DNA from: an uncultured Oscillospiraceae bacterium
GTDB taxonomy: Bacteria > Bacillota > Clostridia > Oscillospirales > Oscillospiraceae
Assembly: GCA_949935795.1 (NCBI GenBank)
Contig: CATLFX010000015.1
Coordinates: 1-52,443 of the forward strand
DNA: 52,443 nucleotides
Direction: 5' to 3'
This document shows, in pieces, positions 8,291 through 16,877 of this stretch (within the stretch, counting starts at the first letter, position 1; each line of letters starts with the position of its first letter). The notes under the pieces were generated by a model. It had not been told where the DNA came from. It worked only from the letters and a program-made list of their open reading frames with translations, and did no database searches. Both the position numbers and the translations under genes were made by a program.

Positions 8291-8575
8291 ATGCAAAAAG
8301 AGACTATGGGGCAGGACGCCCTGCTGTTTGAAGCCATTCTCGCCCTGAAAGACCAGGAGGAGTGCCGCGCCTTTTTCCAGGACCTGTGCACCGTGGCCGA
8401 GCTGAAGGCCATGGCCCAGCGGCTGGAGGTGGCCCAGCTCCTGGACCAGGGGCTCATTTACAACGACATCCTCCAGCGCACCGGGGCGTCCAGCGCCACC
8501 ATCAGCCGGGTGAACCGGGCGCTGCAATACGGCGCGGACGGCTATAAGACCGTCTTGCCCAGGCTGAGCAAATGA
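8291..8575 (+). CDS. yerC: YerC/YecD family TrpR-related DNA-binding protein
   Basis: A 94-residue helical protein of the TrpR-like YerC family. It shows the family features LKDQEECRAFFQDLCTV and AELKAMAQRLEVAQLL, then a helix-turn-helix with TGASSATISRVNRAL. The start ATG follows GGAGGAGG closely. It is first in an operon with a methyltransferase and hslO, and its stop overlaps the next start (ATGA). The B. subtilis homologue has no well-settled target; a regulatory role is family knowledge, and the target here is unknown. Confidence 0.9.
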   Translation: MQKETMGQDALLFEAILALKDQEECRAFFQDLCTVAELKAMAQRLEVAQLLDQGLIYNDILQRTGASSATISRVNRALQYGADGYKTVLPRLSK

Positions 8576-9315
8576 CGGACGCCTACACCGTGCTGGCCCG
8601 GTGCTATGACCGGCTCACCGCCGACGTGGACTACGGGAAGTGGGCGGACTATGTGGAGCGGCATTTTCGGAGGCGGAAGCGGCCCGTCCGCTGTGTGGCG
8701 GAGCTGGGCTGCGGCACCGGGAGCCTGACCAGGCTGCTGGCTGAGCGGGGCTATCAGGTAACCGCCGTGGACCTGTCGCCCGACATGCTGGCGGTGGCGG
8801 AGCAGAAATGCCGGGGGCTGGGAGTGCTGTTTCTGTGCCAGGACATGTCCCGCCTCACCCTGCTGGAGAGCGCCGACGCCGTGATCTCCTGCCTGGACAG
8901 CGTGAACTATGTCACCCGGCCCGCCGCCCTGCGGCGGACCTTCCAGCGGGTGTACCGGGCCCTTACCCCCGGCGGGCTGTTTCTCTTCGATGTGAAAACC
9001 CCCGCCGCCCTGGAGGGGGCCGGCGGTCAGACATACCTGGACGAGGATGAGGACCTATTCTGCGTCTGGCGGGGGGAGTATTCCCCGAAACGGCGGGTGT
9101 GCGGCTACGGCTTGGATCTGTTCCTCCGGGAGGAGGACGGGAGCTGGAGCCGGGGCGGCGAGTACCACGAGGAGTACGCCTACACGCCGGAGGAACTGGA
9201 GGGCTTCCTCCGGGAGACGGGCTTCACAGACATCAAGGTATACGGCGACAAGACCATGCGGGCCCCCAGGGAGGGCGCACAGCGGGTGTTTTTCGCCGCC
9301 GGAAAGGAAGAGTAG
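8572..9315 (+). CDS. Class I SAM-dependent methyltransferase
   Basis: A 247-residue cytosolic methyltransferase. The SAM-binding motif I is VAELGCGTGSLTRLL (about residues 42-56), followed by the acidic ribose contact in VTAVDLSPDML and LFLCQDM; YDRLTADVDYGKWADYV at the N-terminus is typical of this subfamily. It overlaps the yerC stop by 4 nt, so it is translationally coupled, and hslO follows 2 nt after its stop. The substrate cannot be read from sequence. Confidence 0.88.
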   Translation: MTDAYTVLARCYDRLTADVDYGKWADYVERHFRRRKRPVRCVAELGCGTGSLTRLLAERGYQVTAVDLSPDMLAVAEQKCRGLGVLFLCQDMSRLTLLESADAVISCLDSVNYVTRPAALRRTFQRVYRALTPGGLFLFDVKTPAALEGAGGQTYLDEDEDLFCVWRGEYSPKRRVCGYGLDLFLREEDGSWSRGGEYHEEYAYTPEELEGFLRETGFTDIKVYGDKTMRAPREGAQRVFFAAGKEE

Positions 9316-9317
9316 CG

Positions 9318-10202
9318 ATGGATCAGATTGTCCGCGTCATCGCCAAGGACGCCCCTGTCAAGGCCATGGCCATCTCCGCCCGGGACACGGTGGAGCGGGC
9401 CCGGGCCATCCACGACTGCTGGCCGGTGGCCGCGGCGGCGCTGGGCCGTCTGCTGATGGCCGCGTCCATGATGGGAGCCGTCATGAAAACGGAGGAGGGA
9501 GCCGTCACCCTGCGGGTCAAGGGCGGCGGTCCTCTAGGGTCCCTTACCGCCGTGTCCGACAGCCGCGGCAATGTGCGGGGCTATGTGCAGAACCCGGCTG
9601 TGGATGTGCCCCGAAAGGCGAAAGGCAAACTGGACGTGGGGGCCGCCGTGGGCGCGGACGGCGATTTGACCGTCATCCGGGACCTGGGGCTCAAGGAGCC
9701 TTACATCGGGTCGGTTCAGCTGGTGGGGGGCGAGATCGCCGAGGACGTGGCCGCCTATTTCGTGGAGAGCGAGCAGGTGCCCACCGCCTGCGCCCTGGGT
9801 GTGCTCATCGCCCCGGACCAGACGGTTCAGGCGGCGGGAGGCTACCTCATTCAGCTCCTGCCCGGTGCGGACGAGGGAGTGGTGTCCGCCGTCGAGAACG
9901 GCGTGGCCCGCCTGGGGGCAGTGAGCGCCCGGCTGGACGGGGGGATGGACCCGCTGGACCTGCTGAAGGAAGTGCTGAGCGATTTTGAGCTGGAAGTGCT
10001 GGAGACCTCTCCTGTGGAGTACCGCTGCTACTGCACCCGGGATCGGGTGAGCCGGGCCCTCATCAGCCTGGGAAAGGATGAGCTGAATTCCCTTATTGAG
10101 GAGCAGAAGGGCGCGGAGCTCACCTGCCAGTTCTGCGATAAAGTGTACCAGTTCAGCGCAGAGGAGCTGACTGCCCTCCGGGATGAGGCCTCTGCCAAGT
10201 AG
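9318..10202 (+). CDS. hslO: Redox-regulated chaperone Hsp33
   Basis: A holdase activated by oxidative unfolding that protects cytosolic proteins from aggregation. The 294-residue protein has the N-terminal Hsp33 domain (MAISARDTVERARAIH) and a C-terminal zinc switch with four cysteines: C237-x-C239 and C270-x2-C273, separated by 30 residues, as the family requires. ATG 9318 is chosen because it falls just after the methyltransferase stop; the ribosome binding site is the upstream GGAAAGGAAG. It is third in the yerC operon, so stress-linked expression with YerC and the methyltransferase is possible but not shown. Confidence 0.95.
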   Translation: MDQIVRVIAKDAPVKAMAISARDTVERARAIHDCWPVAAAALGRLLMAASMMGAVMKTEEGAVTLRVKGGGPLGSLTAVSDSRGNVRGYVQNPAVDVPRKAKGKLDVGAAVGADGDLTVIRDLGLKEPYIGSVQLVGGEIAEDVAAYFVESEQVPTACALGVLIAPDQTVQAAGGYLIQLLPGADEGVVSAVENGVARLGAVSARLDGGMDPLDLLKEVLSDFELEVLETSPVEYRCYCTRDRVSRALISLGKDELNSLIEEQKGAELTCQFCDKVYQFSAEELTALRDEASAK

Positions 10203-10215
10203 CTCACAAAAATAC

Positions 10216-10244
10216 TTGACGGACGGCCCCGGTTTGGATAAAAT
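10216..10244 (+). promoter_or_regulatory. Promoter of the DUF362 gene
   Basis: TTGACG (10216-10221) and TAAAAT (10239-10244) with a 17-bp spacer, directly after hslO and 36 bp before the next start. Confidence 0.75.
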
Positions 10245-10279
10245 AGAGCTGACTTTATATATATCTGAGGTGAATTGTC

Positions 10280-11143
10280 ATGAAATCTACCGTTTATTTC
10301 ACCCGGGACCTGTCTCCCCAGGCTGTGATCCGGCTGTACGACGCCCTGGGCGTCCAGCTCCCCGGCAAGGTGGCCGTCAAGGTCCACTCCGGCGAGCCGG
10401 GCAACCAGAACTTCCTTCGCCCCGACTTCTGGAAGCCCATGATCGACAAGGCGGGGGGGACCATCGTGGAGTGCAACACCGCCTACGACGGCGGGCGCAA
10501 CACCACCAAGGCCCATAAGATCACCATGGAGCGCCACGGCTGGCTCAACGCCGCCGAAGTGGACATCCTGGACGAGACGGGCGAGATGGAGCTGCCCATC
10601 CCCTGCGGCAAGGTCATCAAAAAGAACTTTGTGGGGGCCCACCTGGCCGATTACGACTCCCTGCTGGTGCTGTCCCACTTCAAGGGCCATCCCATGGGGG
10701 GCTTTGGCGGGGCGCTGAAAAATATCTCCATCGGCATCGCCTCCTCCCACGGCAAGGTGTATATCCACGGCGCCGGGGACGAGGAGAAGTTCTGGGACTC
10801 CGACCATGATTCCTTCCTGGAGTCTATGGCAGACGCGGCCTGGTCCATCCACAACCGCTTCCAGGGTAAGTCCGCCTATATCAACGTGATGAAGAACATG
10901 TCGGTGGACTGCGACTGCTGCGCCGTGGCCGCCGACCCCAAAATCGGCGATATCGGCATGTTGGCCTCCCTGGACCCGGTGGCCCTGGACCAGGCCTGCC
11001 TGGATCTGGTGTACGCCTCCGACGACCCCGGCAAGGGGGACCTCATCGAGCGCATTGAGTCGCTGAACGGCGTCCACACCGTGGAGGCCGCGGCGGACCT
11101 GGGCATCGGCAGCCGGGAGTATGAGCTGGTGGAGCTGCCCTGA
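10280..11143 (+). CDS. DUF362 domain-containing protein
   Basis: A 287-residue soluble protein that is DUF362 throughout: KVAVKVHSGEPGNQNFLRP near the start, VLSHFKGHPMGGFGGALKN in the middle, and DCDCCA with DIGMLASLDPVALDQACLDLV near the end. Some DUF362 proteins carry ferredoxin 4Fe-4S domains; this one does not, though the DCDCC motif could bind metal. The start has GAGGTG 7 nt upstream. It has its own promoter and terminator. The function of the family is unsettled, so none is assigned. Confidence 0.85.
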   Translation: MKSTVYFTRDLSPQAVIRLYDALGVQLPGKVAVKVHSGEPGNQNFLRPDFWKPMIDKAGGTIVECNTAYDGGRNTTKAHKITMERHGWLNAAEVDILDETGEMELPIPCGKVIKKNFVGAHLADYDSLLVLSHFKGHPMGGFGGALKNISIGIASSHGKVYIHGAGDEEKFWDSDHDSFLESMADAAWSIHNRFQGKSAYINVMKNMSVDCDCCAVAADPKIGDIGMLASLDPVALDQACLDLVYASDDPGKGDLIERIESLNGVHTVEAAADLGIGSREYELVELP

Positions 11144-11175
11144 CCGGGTGGAAGCACTCAAATATTGTGACAACT

Positions 11176-11218
11176 GCGGGCCGTTCTCTCTTCGGAGGGC
11201 GGCCCGCGCTGTTTTTTT
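11176..11218 (+). terminator. Terminator of the DUF362 gene
   Basis: GCGGGCCG (11176-11183) pairs with CGGCCCGC (11200-11207), followed within 3 nt by a run of T (11212-11218). Confidence 0.8.
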
Positions 11219-11249
11219 CAAAACGGTCCGCCCAACGCGCCATTCTCTC

Positions 11250-11278
11250 TTGCAAAACGCGGCCCGGCATTTTATAAT
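11250..11278 (+). promoter_or_regulatory. ktrB-ktrA promoter
   Basis: TTGCAA (11250-11255) and a perfect TATAAT (11273-11278) are 17 bp apart. About 90 nt of GC-rich leader follow before ktrB; I see no c-di-AMP (ydaO) riboswitch features in it. Confidence 0.8.
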
Positions 11279-11376
11279 ATGGAGAGATTCAGAACCTGCG
11301 CACCCCGCCGCAGGCGGCCGTCAGGCCGGGGAATTTTCGACTGTGGATACACCTTTCAGAAAAAGGAGCCTTGGCC

Positions 11377-12714
11377 GTGAAGAAGAGATCCATCGGACTG
11401 GCCCCCAATCAAGTGATCGCCCTGGGCTTTCTGGGCATCATCGTGACGGGGGCCCTGCTGCTCATGCTGCCCTTCGCCAACCGCGCCGGGCAGGGGCTGT
11501 CCTTCCTGGACAGCCTGTTCACCGCCACCTCCGCCACCTGCGTGACCGGCCTGGTGGTGGCGGACACCTGGACCCAATTCAACCTCTTTGGCCAGATCAT
11601 CCTGCTGCTGCTCATCCAGGTGGGCGGGCTGGGCTATATGACCATGATGCTCCAGGCCTCCCTGTTTCTGGGAAAGAAGGTGGGCCTGCGCCAGCGCTCC
11701 ATGATGATGGAGAGTGTCAGCGCCGAGCGGCTCAGCGACGTGCTCACCCTGTTGAAATACATCCTGCGGGGCACCGCCGCCATCGAGGGGGCGGGGGCCG
11801 TGCTGTTTGCCGTCCGGTTCGTACCGGAGCTGGGTCCGGCACGGGGAATCTGGTATTCCATTTTCCACAGCGTGTCCGCCTTCTGCAACGCGGGCTTTGA
11901 TTTGATGGGCTTCCGGGAGCCCTACAGCTCCCTCACCCACTATGTGTTTGACCCCCTGGTGAACCTCACCGCCGTGGCACTGATCCTGCTGGGCGGGCTG
12001 GGCTTCCTGGTGTGGCGGGACGTGATGGAGAGGGGCCTGCGTTTCCGGCTCTACTCCCTCCACACCAAGCTGATCCTCACCGCCACCCTGGTCCTGACCC
12101 TGGGGGGCACGGCCCTGTTCTGGTGGGCGGAAAACGGCAATCTGCTGGCTGGGATGGACGGGGGGCAGAAGCTCCTGGTATCCCTGTTCCAGGCGGTGTC
12201 CCCCCGGACGGCGGGGTTCAACACCGTGGACCTGGCCCAGCTCACCAGCGGCGGCGGCCTGCTCACCATCGTGCTCATGTTCATCGGGGCGGGCCCCGGC
12301 TCCACCGGCGGCGGCGTGAAGATCACCACCGTGGTGGTGTGCCTGCTCACCCTGTTCAGCTATATCCGGGGCAGGCGGGAGGTGGGTGCCTTCAACCGCC
12401 GGCTGGATGAGGAGCAGATCCACCGCTCGGCGGCGGGGGTGACCCTTTACATGACCCTGGCCATGGCGGGTGGCTTCCTCATCCTGGCCACCCAGCCCTT
12501 CCCCCTCCAGGACGCGCTGTTCGAGGTGTTCTCCGCCATGAGCACGGTGGGATTGTCCACCGGCATCACCCGAGACCTGTCGGCGGTGAACCGGGCCATC
12601 ATCATTGTGATGATGTACTGCGGGCGCATCGGCAGCCTGACCATGATGATGGCCCTGGCCCAGCGCATCCCGCCCAGGGTGAAGGACCCGGTGGAGCATA
12701 TCACCATCGGCTGA
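11377..12714 (+). CDS. ktrB: KtrB/TrkH-family potassium channel-transporter subunit
   Basis: Membrane subunit of a Ktr-type potassium uptake system. The 445-residue protein has the repeated M1-P-M2 architecture with four pore loops, whose filter segments are visible as ATCVTGLVV, SAFCNAGFD, SPRTAGFNT and MSTVGLSTG. The C-terminal stretch GAGPGSTGGGVKITT is also typical. I take GTG 11377 because AAAGGAG sits 8 nt upstream; a TTG two codons earlier is only 2 nt from it. It is followed 85 bp later by its regulatory partner ktrA, apparently in one transcript. Confidence 0.93.
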   Translation: MKKRSIGLAPNQVIALGFLGIIVTGALLLMLPFANRAGQGLSFLDSLFTATSATCVTGLVVADTWTQFNLFGQIILLLLIQVGGLGYMTMMLQASLFLGKKVGLRQRSMMMESVSAERLSDVLTLLKYILRGTAAIEGAGAVLFAVRFVPELGPARGIWYSIFHSVSAFCNAGFDLMGFREPYSSLTHYVFDPLVNLTAVALILLGGLGFLVWRDVMERGLRFRLYSLHTKLILTATLVLTLGGTALFWWAENGNLLAGMDGGQKLLVSLFQAVSPRTAGFNTVDLAQLTSGGGLLTIVLMFIGAGPGSTGGGVKITTVVVCLLTLFSYIRGRREVGAFNRRLDEEQIHRSAAGVTLYMTLAMAGGFLILATQPFPLQDALFEVFSAMSTVGLSTGITRDLSAVNRAIIIVMMYCGRIGSLTMMMALAQRIPPRVKDPVEHITIG

Positions 12715-12799
12715 CCGGGTCCCTGACAGTAAAAGTTTTCCCTCCCGTCCCCAGGCCACGAGGATGGGACACAGTTGATTGAGAAAGGTGTGCATGGAT

Positions 12800-13444
12800 A
12801 TGGCGTCCACATTTCTGGTGATCGGCCTGGGCCGGTTCGGCACCAACCTGGCCCTGCGGCTGATGGACTCGGGCAGCGAGGTGATGGTCATCGACACCGA
12901 CGAGGAGGCGGTGAACCGCCTGGCTCCCCACGTCACCCAGGCCAAGATCGGCGACTGCATGGACGAGGAGGTGCTGCGCTCCCTGGACCCGGCCAGCTTC
13001 GACTTCTGCTTTGTGTGCATCAGCGACAATTTCCAGTCCTCCCTGGAAATCACCTCCCTGCTCAAGGAGATGGGGGCCCCCATGGTGATCTCCAAGGCGG
13101 ACAAGGACCTCCACGCCCGGCTGCTGCTGAAAATCGGCGCGGACGAGGTGGTCTTTCCCGAGCGGGACATGGCCCGCCGCACCGCCGTGCGCTTCAGCGT
13201 CAACGGGGCGCTGGAGTACGTGGAGCTGGCCCCGGGCTACGCCATTTTCGAGCTGGACGTGCCCGACCACTGGGCGGGCCAGACCCTCATCGACTTGGAC
13301 ATCCGGAAAAGATACAACGTGAACGTCATCGGCCGGAAGGAAAACGGCTCCATCCTCCCCATCGACACCAGCTTTATTTTCGCGGCGGACACCCACATCA
13401 TGGTGGCGGGCCGCCCGGACGACGTATCCAGGATGGTGGAGTGA
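12800..13444 (+). CDS. ktrA: KtrA/TrkA-type RCK regulator of potassium uptake
   Basis: A cytosolic ring-forming subunit that binds nucleotides and gates KtrB. The 214-residue protein has an N-terminal Rossmann RCK domain (FLVIGLGRFGTNLA, then VIDTDEEAV) and a C-terminal TrkA-C domain from about residue 135, where c-di-AMP binds in related proteins. ATG 12800 has AAAGGTG 9 nt upstream; ATG 12794 is only 3 nt from it. Pairing with ktrB and matching orientation support the call. Confidence 0.92.
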   Translation: MASTFLVIGLGRFGTNLALRLMDSGSEVMVIDTDEEAVNRLAPHVTQAKIGDCMDEEVLRSLDPASFDFCFVCISDNFQSSLEITSLLKEMGAPMVISKADKDLHARLLLKIGADEVVFPERDMARRTAVRFSVNGALEYVELAPGYAIFELDVPDHWAGQTLIDLDIRKRYNVNVIGRKENGSILPIDTSFIFAADTHIMVAGRPDDVSRMVE

Positions 13445-13523
13445 GAGGGCCGGACTCGGAACACAGCCAGCGCCCCGCCTTTTCCCGTCAGGAACGGCGG
13501 AGACAGTGGTTCGGGAGGCCTAT

Positions 13524-13634
13524 ATGGAGCGGGTCATCACCCTGGCCGTCATCCCGGAGCGCCTGCCCGAGCTGCTGGAGCGCTGCCTGAAGGGCCAGAG
13601 CCTGGACGGACTAACCAAACTGGAGCACAAATAA
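13524..13634 (+). CDS. Possible 36-residue small protein
   Basis: A short frame after ktrA starts MERVITLAVIPERLPELLER and ends KTLEHK-like (LDGLTKLEHK), with GGGAGG 5 nt before its ATG; an in-frame GTG lies at 13506. It would form an amphipathic helix with leucine repeats. I recognise no family. It is in the coding direction of ktrBA with no terminator between, so it could be a third gene of that operon. Conservation is the missing evidence. Confidence 0.35.
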   Translation: MERVITLAVIPERLPELLERCLKGQSLDGLTKLEHK

Positions 13635-13697
13635 CGCGGCCCCAAGGGTACTTTTTTGACAGGCTCTTCTTTCGTCCGGAGGGACAAATATTTACGG

Positions 13698-13726
13698 TTG
13701 ACATCGGGGTATGCTTTGTCTATCAT
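13698..13726 (+). promoter_or_regulatory. Promoter of the DUF4430-ECF unit
   Basis: Perfect TTGACA (13698-13703), 17-bp spacer, TATCAT (13721-13726), 43 bp before the DUF4430 start. Confidence 0.8.
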
Positions 13727-13769
13727 CGGGACAGAGGGGGCGGACGCCTCCCCACGGAAGGAGAACAAC

Positions 13770-14168
13770 ATGAATACGGACAGAAAAAGGACTATCCTGC
13801 TGGCCGCGGCGCTGGCCGCGCTGATCGCCGTTTTCGCCCTCGTCTGGTGGTTCAACCGCCCGGAGACCAGCGGGGGAAGCAAGAACATCACCGTGGAAGT
13901 GATCCACAAGGACGAGAGCAAAAAGACTTTTCCCTGCAAAACCGATGAGGAATATCTGGACAAGGTACTGGTGGGCGAGGGCATCGTGGAGGACAATCAG
14001 GCGGACTTCGGCCTGTACATCCTGGTGGTGGACGGCGAGCGGGCCGATTACAACGAGGACGGCGCCTATTGGGCGGTGCTCCAGAACGGCGAGGCCACCG
14101 TGACCGGCGCCAGCGAGACCCCCATCCACGACGGCGACGTCATCTCTCTGGTCTACACCCGTGCATAG
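13770..14168 (+). CDS. Membrane-anchored DUF4430 domain protein
   Basis: A 132-residue protein with one N-terminal membrane helix (about residues 8-27, ILLAAALAALIAVFALVWWF) and an extracytoplasmic DUF4430 domain containing YLDKVL and YWAVLQNGE. DUF4430 is related to the C-terminal domain of transcobalamin, so ligand binding outside the cell is plausible. The start has AAGGAG 7 nt upstream. Its end overlaps the ECF S-component gene by 8 nt, which suggests the two act together in vitamin uptake. The ligand, perhaps a corrinoid, is inference. Confidence 0.82.
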   Translation: MNTDRKRTILLAAALAALIAVFALVWWFNRPETSGGSKNITVEVIHKDESKKTFPCKTDEEYLDKVLVGEGIVEDNQADFGLYILVVDGERADYNEDGAYWAVLQNGEATVTGASETPIHDGDVISLVYTRA

Positions 14169-14721
14169 CTGCAAAAAGCGCAGGCTGAAGCTGGCCCTGT
14201 CCGAGGTGGCGCTGTTCGGCATCCTGGGGGGGATGACCTTTGCCGCCAAGATGGTGATGGCCGCCTTTGCCAACATCGAGCCGGTGTCCCTGATGGTGAT
14301 GCTGTTCGCCGTCGTCTTCGGAAAAAAGGCGGTTTTCCCCATCTACGTCTACGTGCTGCTGGAGTATGTGCTCTTCGGCTTCGGGCTGTGGTCGGTGAAC
14401 TACCTGTATATCTGGCTGGTGCTGGCCCTGGCCGCGTGGCTCCTGCGGGGGATGACCCATCCCGTGGGCTGGGCCATCCTGTCAGGGCTGTTCGGGCTGT
14501 CCTTCGGGGCCCTGTGCGCGCCGGTGGACCTGTTTGTGGGGGGCTGGAATTACGCCGTGACCAAATGGGTCAGCGGTATCTCCTTCGACATCGCCCACTG
14601 CGCCGGCAACCTCGTCATGGCCCTGCTGCTCTTCGTCCCCCTGCGCCGGACGCTGGAGCGGCTCTACCGGGGGATGGGCGGGTCCACCCCTGGAAATACC
14701 GGGACAGATGGTGCGGAATGA
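14161..14721 (+). CDS. ECF transporter substrate-binding (S) component
   Basis: A 186-residue hydrophobic protein with about five or six membrane helices. It shows the S-component pattern: a short basic N-terminus, then ALSEVALFGILGGMTFAAK and a central loop in SFGALCAPVDLFVGGW. S components bind a vitamin or metal and share the EcfAAT module, which is not in this window. The start is GTG inside the end of the DUF4430 gene, giving translational coupling. The DUF4430 partner makes a corrinoid-like substrate possible. A strong terminator follows 4 nt after the stop. Confidence 0.8.
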   Translation: MHSCKKRRLKLALSEVALFGILGGMTFAAKMVMAAFANIEPVSLMVMLFAVVFGKKAVFPIYVYVLLEYVLFGFGLWSVNYLYIWLVLALAAWLLRGMTHPVGWAILSGLFGLSFGALCAPVDLFVGGWNYAVTKWVSGISFDIAHCAGNLVMALLLFVPLRRTLERLYRGMGGSTPGNTGTDGAE

Positions 14722-14724
14722 ACG

Positions 14725-14762
14725 AAAATGACCGGCCGGTTTCATACCGGCTGGTCATTTTT
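14725..14762 (+). terminator. Terminator after the ECF S component
   Basis: AAAATGACCGGCCGGT (14725-14740) pairs with ACCGGCTGGTCATTTT (14746-14761) with one mismatch and ends in TTTTT. Confidence 0.85.
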
Positions 14763-14777
14763 CCGCACAAAACAGGC

Positions 14778-14806
14778 TTGCCAACCGGGAGGACAAGGAG
14801 TAAAAT
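14778..14806 (+). promoter_or_regulatory. Promoter of the dehydratase/activase operon
   Basis: TTGCCA (14778-14783) and TAAAAT (14801-14806) with a 17-bp spacer; the first gene starts 58 bp further on. Confidence 0.75.
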
Positions 14807-14864
14807 AGACCACTATGGGGGAGGCGTTCCGCCTGCCCGTCAAAAATAACGCGAGGATATGACT

Positions 14865-15797
14865 ATGGAGAAAGAAATCATCAAAATCGGTCTGCCCCGG
14901 GCCCTGCTGTACTACCGTTACCGGGTGCTGTGGCGGACCTTTTTCCAGGAGCTGGGGATGGAGACGGTGGTCAGCGCCCCCACCGACCATGCCATCCTGG
15001 AGCGGGGGACGGCGCTGGCCATCGACGAGGCCTGCCTGTCCCTGAAAATCTATCTGGGCCACGTGGCGGCGCTGGTCGGGCAGTGCGACTACATCCTGGT
15101 CCCCCGGGTGAGTAATTTCGGCCGCCATCGGGCCATGTGCACCCGGTTTGAGTCCACCCCCGACCTGGCGCGCAACGTTTTCCGCAATTCCGGTCAAAAA
15201 TTCCTGTCCTACGAGGTGGACCAGGAGATGCAGAAGACCGGGGAGGAGGACGCCTTTGTGGAGATGGGCAAAAGCCTGGGCTGCACCGCCAAGGCGGCCA
15301 GGAAGGCGTACAAGGTGGCCAAAAAGGCGGAGCTCAGCCACCACAAGGAGCGGGTCCAGCGGTACGAGCAGCAGTACAAGAAGGATGGCATGAAGGTGCT
15401 CATCGCCGCCCACAGCTACGTGGCGGAGGACCCCTATATGGGCCGCATGGTGAGCGATTACCTGAAAAAGGCGGGGGTGATCCCCGTCCGGGCGGACATG
15501 GTGGACCGGGAGGCCGCCCTCAAGCGCGGCCGGGATCTGTCCCCCACCTGCAAATGGGAGATCAGCCGCGAAATTTTGGGGGGCATCGCCATGCACAAGG
15601 AGGACGTGGACGGCATCATCCTGCTCAGCGCCTTTCCCTGCGGCCCCGACGCCATGGTCAACGAGCTCATCACCCGGCGGGTGAAGGGCGTGCCCATCCT
15701 CAACCTGGTGCTGGACAGCCAGAGCGGTACCGCCGGGGTAGAGACCCGGCTGGAGAGCTTCATCGACATCATCCGTTTTCAGGAGGGCAAGCTGTAA
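14865..15797 (+). CDS. Acyl-CoA dehydratase activase-related protein (DUF2229-type)
   Basis: A 310-residue protein resembling the DUF2229 portion of large fused activase-related proteins. It begins IKIGLPRALLYYRYRVLWRT and contains DEACLSLKIYLGHV, SAFPCGPDAMVNEL and, near the end, DSQSGTAGVETRLESFIDII, with cysteines that could hold an iron-sulfur cluster. GAGGA lies 7 nt before ATG 14865; ATG 14859 is too close to it. First gene of a three-gene operon: it overlaps the next by one base (TAATG). In many Firmicutes these parts are fused; here they are separate. The reaction is unknown. Confidence 0.85.
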   Translation: MEKEIIKIGLPRALLYYRYRVLWRTFFQELGMETVVSAPTDHAILERGTALAIDEACLSLKIYLGHVAALVGQCDYILVPRVSNFGRHRAMCTRFESTPDLARNVFRNSGQKFLSYEVDQEMQKTGEEDAFVEMGKSLGCTAKAARKAYKVAKKAELSHHKERVQRYEQQYKKDGMKVLIAAHSYVAEDPYMGRMVSDYLKKAGVIPVRADMVDREAALKRGRDLSPTCKWEISREILGGIAMHKEDVDGIILLSAFPCGPDAMVNELITRRVKGVPILNLVLDSQSGTAGVETRLESFIDIIRFQEGKL

Positions 15798-16876
15798 TGG
15801 CAGAGGTAAAAAAGAGAAGCGTCTCCTTCCCCCGGTACGCGGAGTACAGCTGCGCGTTCAAGTATATCGTGGAGCAGGCCCTGGGGTGCCGGTACGTCAT
15901 GCCCCCCGCCCTCACCAAACGGACCATGGAGCTGGGCACCAAGTACAGCCCCGACTTCGTGTGCACCCCCTTCAAGACCATTCTGGGCAGTATGATCGAG
16001 TCACTGGAGGCGGGGGCGGACACCCTGCTCATGACCCACGGGCTGTGCCGCCTGGGGTACTACGGCGAGCTGCTGGAGCAGATCCTCCGGGACCTGGGCT
16101 ACCAGTTCGACTTCATCAACCTGTCCGACTATGACATGTCCAAGAAAAAGGAATACATCCGCATACTCCGGCGGTTTGACCCCAAGGTGAACTACGCCCG
16201 GTTCCTGGTCCAGTTCATGGAGGGCCTGCGGATGGTGGAATATGTGGACGAGGTCACCGGTGAGTATTACAAAAACTGCGGCTTCGACGCCACGGACGGC
16301 CAGTACAAGCGGGCCTATCAGGACTTCCTCACCGCCATGTACACCGCCCAGAACCGGGGGGATGTGGAGGCGGGCTACCGGGCCGTCAAGCGCTCCCTCC
16401 AGTCCATCCCCCTGGACAAGCCCCAGCGCCCCCTGCGGGTGGGCATTGTGGGGGAGTTCTACACCGCCATGGACGCCTTCTCCAACCTGGAGGTGGAGCA
16501 GAAACTGGCGGACATGGGGGTGGAGATCCACCGCTGGATGAACGTGACCAACCAGTTCCTGCGCTACGGCAGCGGCCAGAAGAACCTGCGGGTGAAAATT
16601 CAGGACCTGAGCGTCTACGACATGGGGCCCACCTCCACCGCCAACATCTGGTATGCCCGGGAGTGCGCCGAGCGGGGGTATGACGGCCTGATCCACATCA
16701 AATCCGCCGCCTGCACCCCGGAGATCGACGTGATGCCGGTACTGCAAAACATCAGCGCCGACTACAAGATTCCGGTGCTCTACCTCACCTATGACGCCCA
16801 GACCAGCGACGTGGGCCTGATGACCCGGCTGGAGGCGTTTTACGACATGATCGACATGAGAAAGAAGGTCTTATAA
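15797..16876 (+). CDS. 2-hydroxyacyl-CoA dehydratase-like (HgdB-type) protein
   Basis: A 359-residue protein of the HgdB/CoA-dehydratase D family. It has YSPDFVCTPFKTILG, THGLCRLGYYGELLEQI, SAACTPEIDVMPVLQ and a C-terminal TYDAQTSDVGLMTRLEAFYD. The cysteines at these positions probably hold a [4Fe-4S] cluster. Genuine dehydratases have two related subunits; here there is one canonical HgdB-like protein plus the DUF2229-type protein, so the substrate need not be a 2-hydroxyacyl-CoA. AGGAGG lies 10 nt before the ATG, inside the upstream gene. Confidence 0.87.
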   Translation: MAEVKKRSVSFPRYAEYSCAFKYIVEQALGCRYVMPPALTKRTMELGTKYSPDFVCTPFKTILGSMIESLEAGADTLLMTHGLCRLGYYGELLEQILRDLGYQFDFINLSDYDMSKKKEYIRILRRFDPKVNYARFLVQFMEGLRMVEYVDEVTGEYYKNCGFDATDGQYKRAYQDFLTAMYTAQNRGDVEAGYRAVKRSLQSIPLDKPQRPLRVGIVGEFYTAMDAFSNLEVEQKLADMGVEIHRWMNVTNQFLRYGSGQKNLRVKIQDLSVYDMGPTSTANIWYARECAERGYDGLIHIKSAACTPEIDVMPVLQNISADYKIPVLYLTYDAQTSDVGLMTRLEAFYDMIDMRKKVL

Positions 16877-16877
16877 C

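Noticed and set aside
11279-11376. Riboswitch (c-di-AMP type) in the ktrB leader
   Set aside because: The leader is under 100 nt and I could not find the conserved core of that riboswitch.
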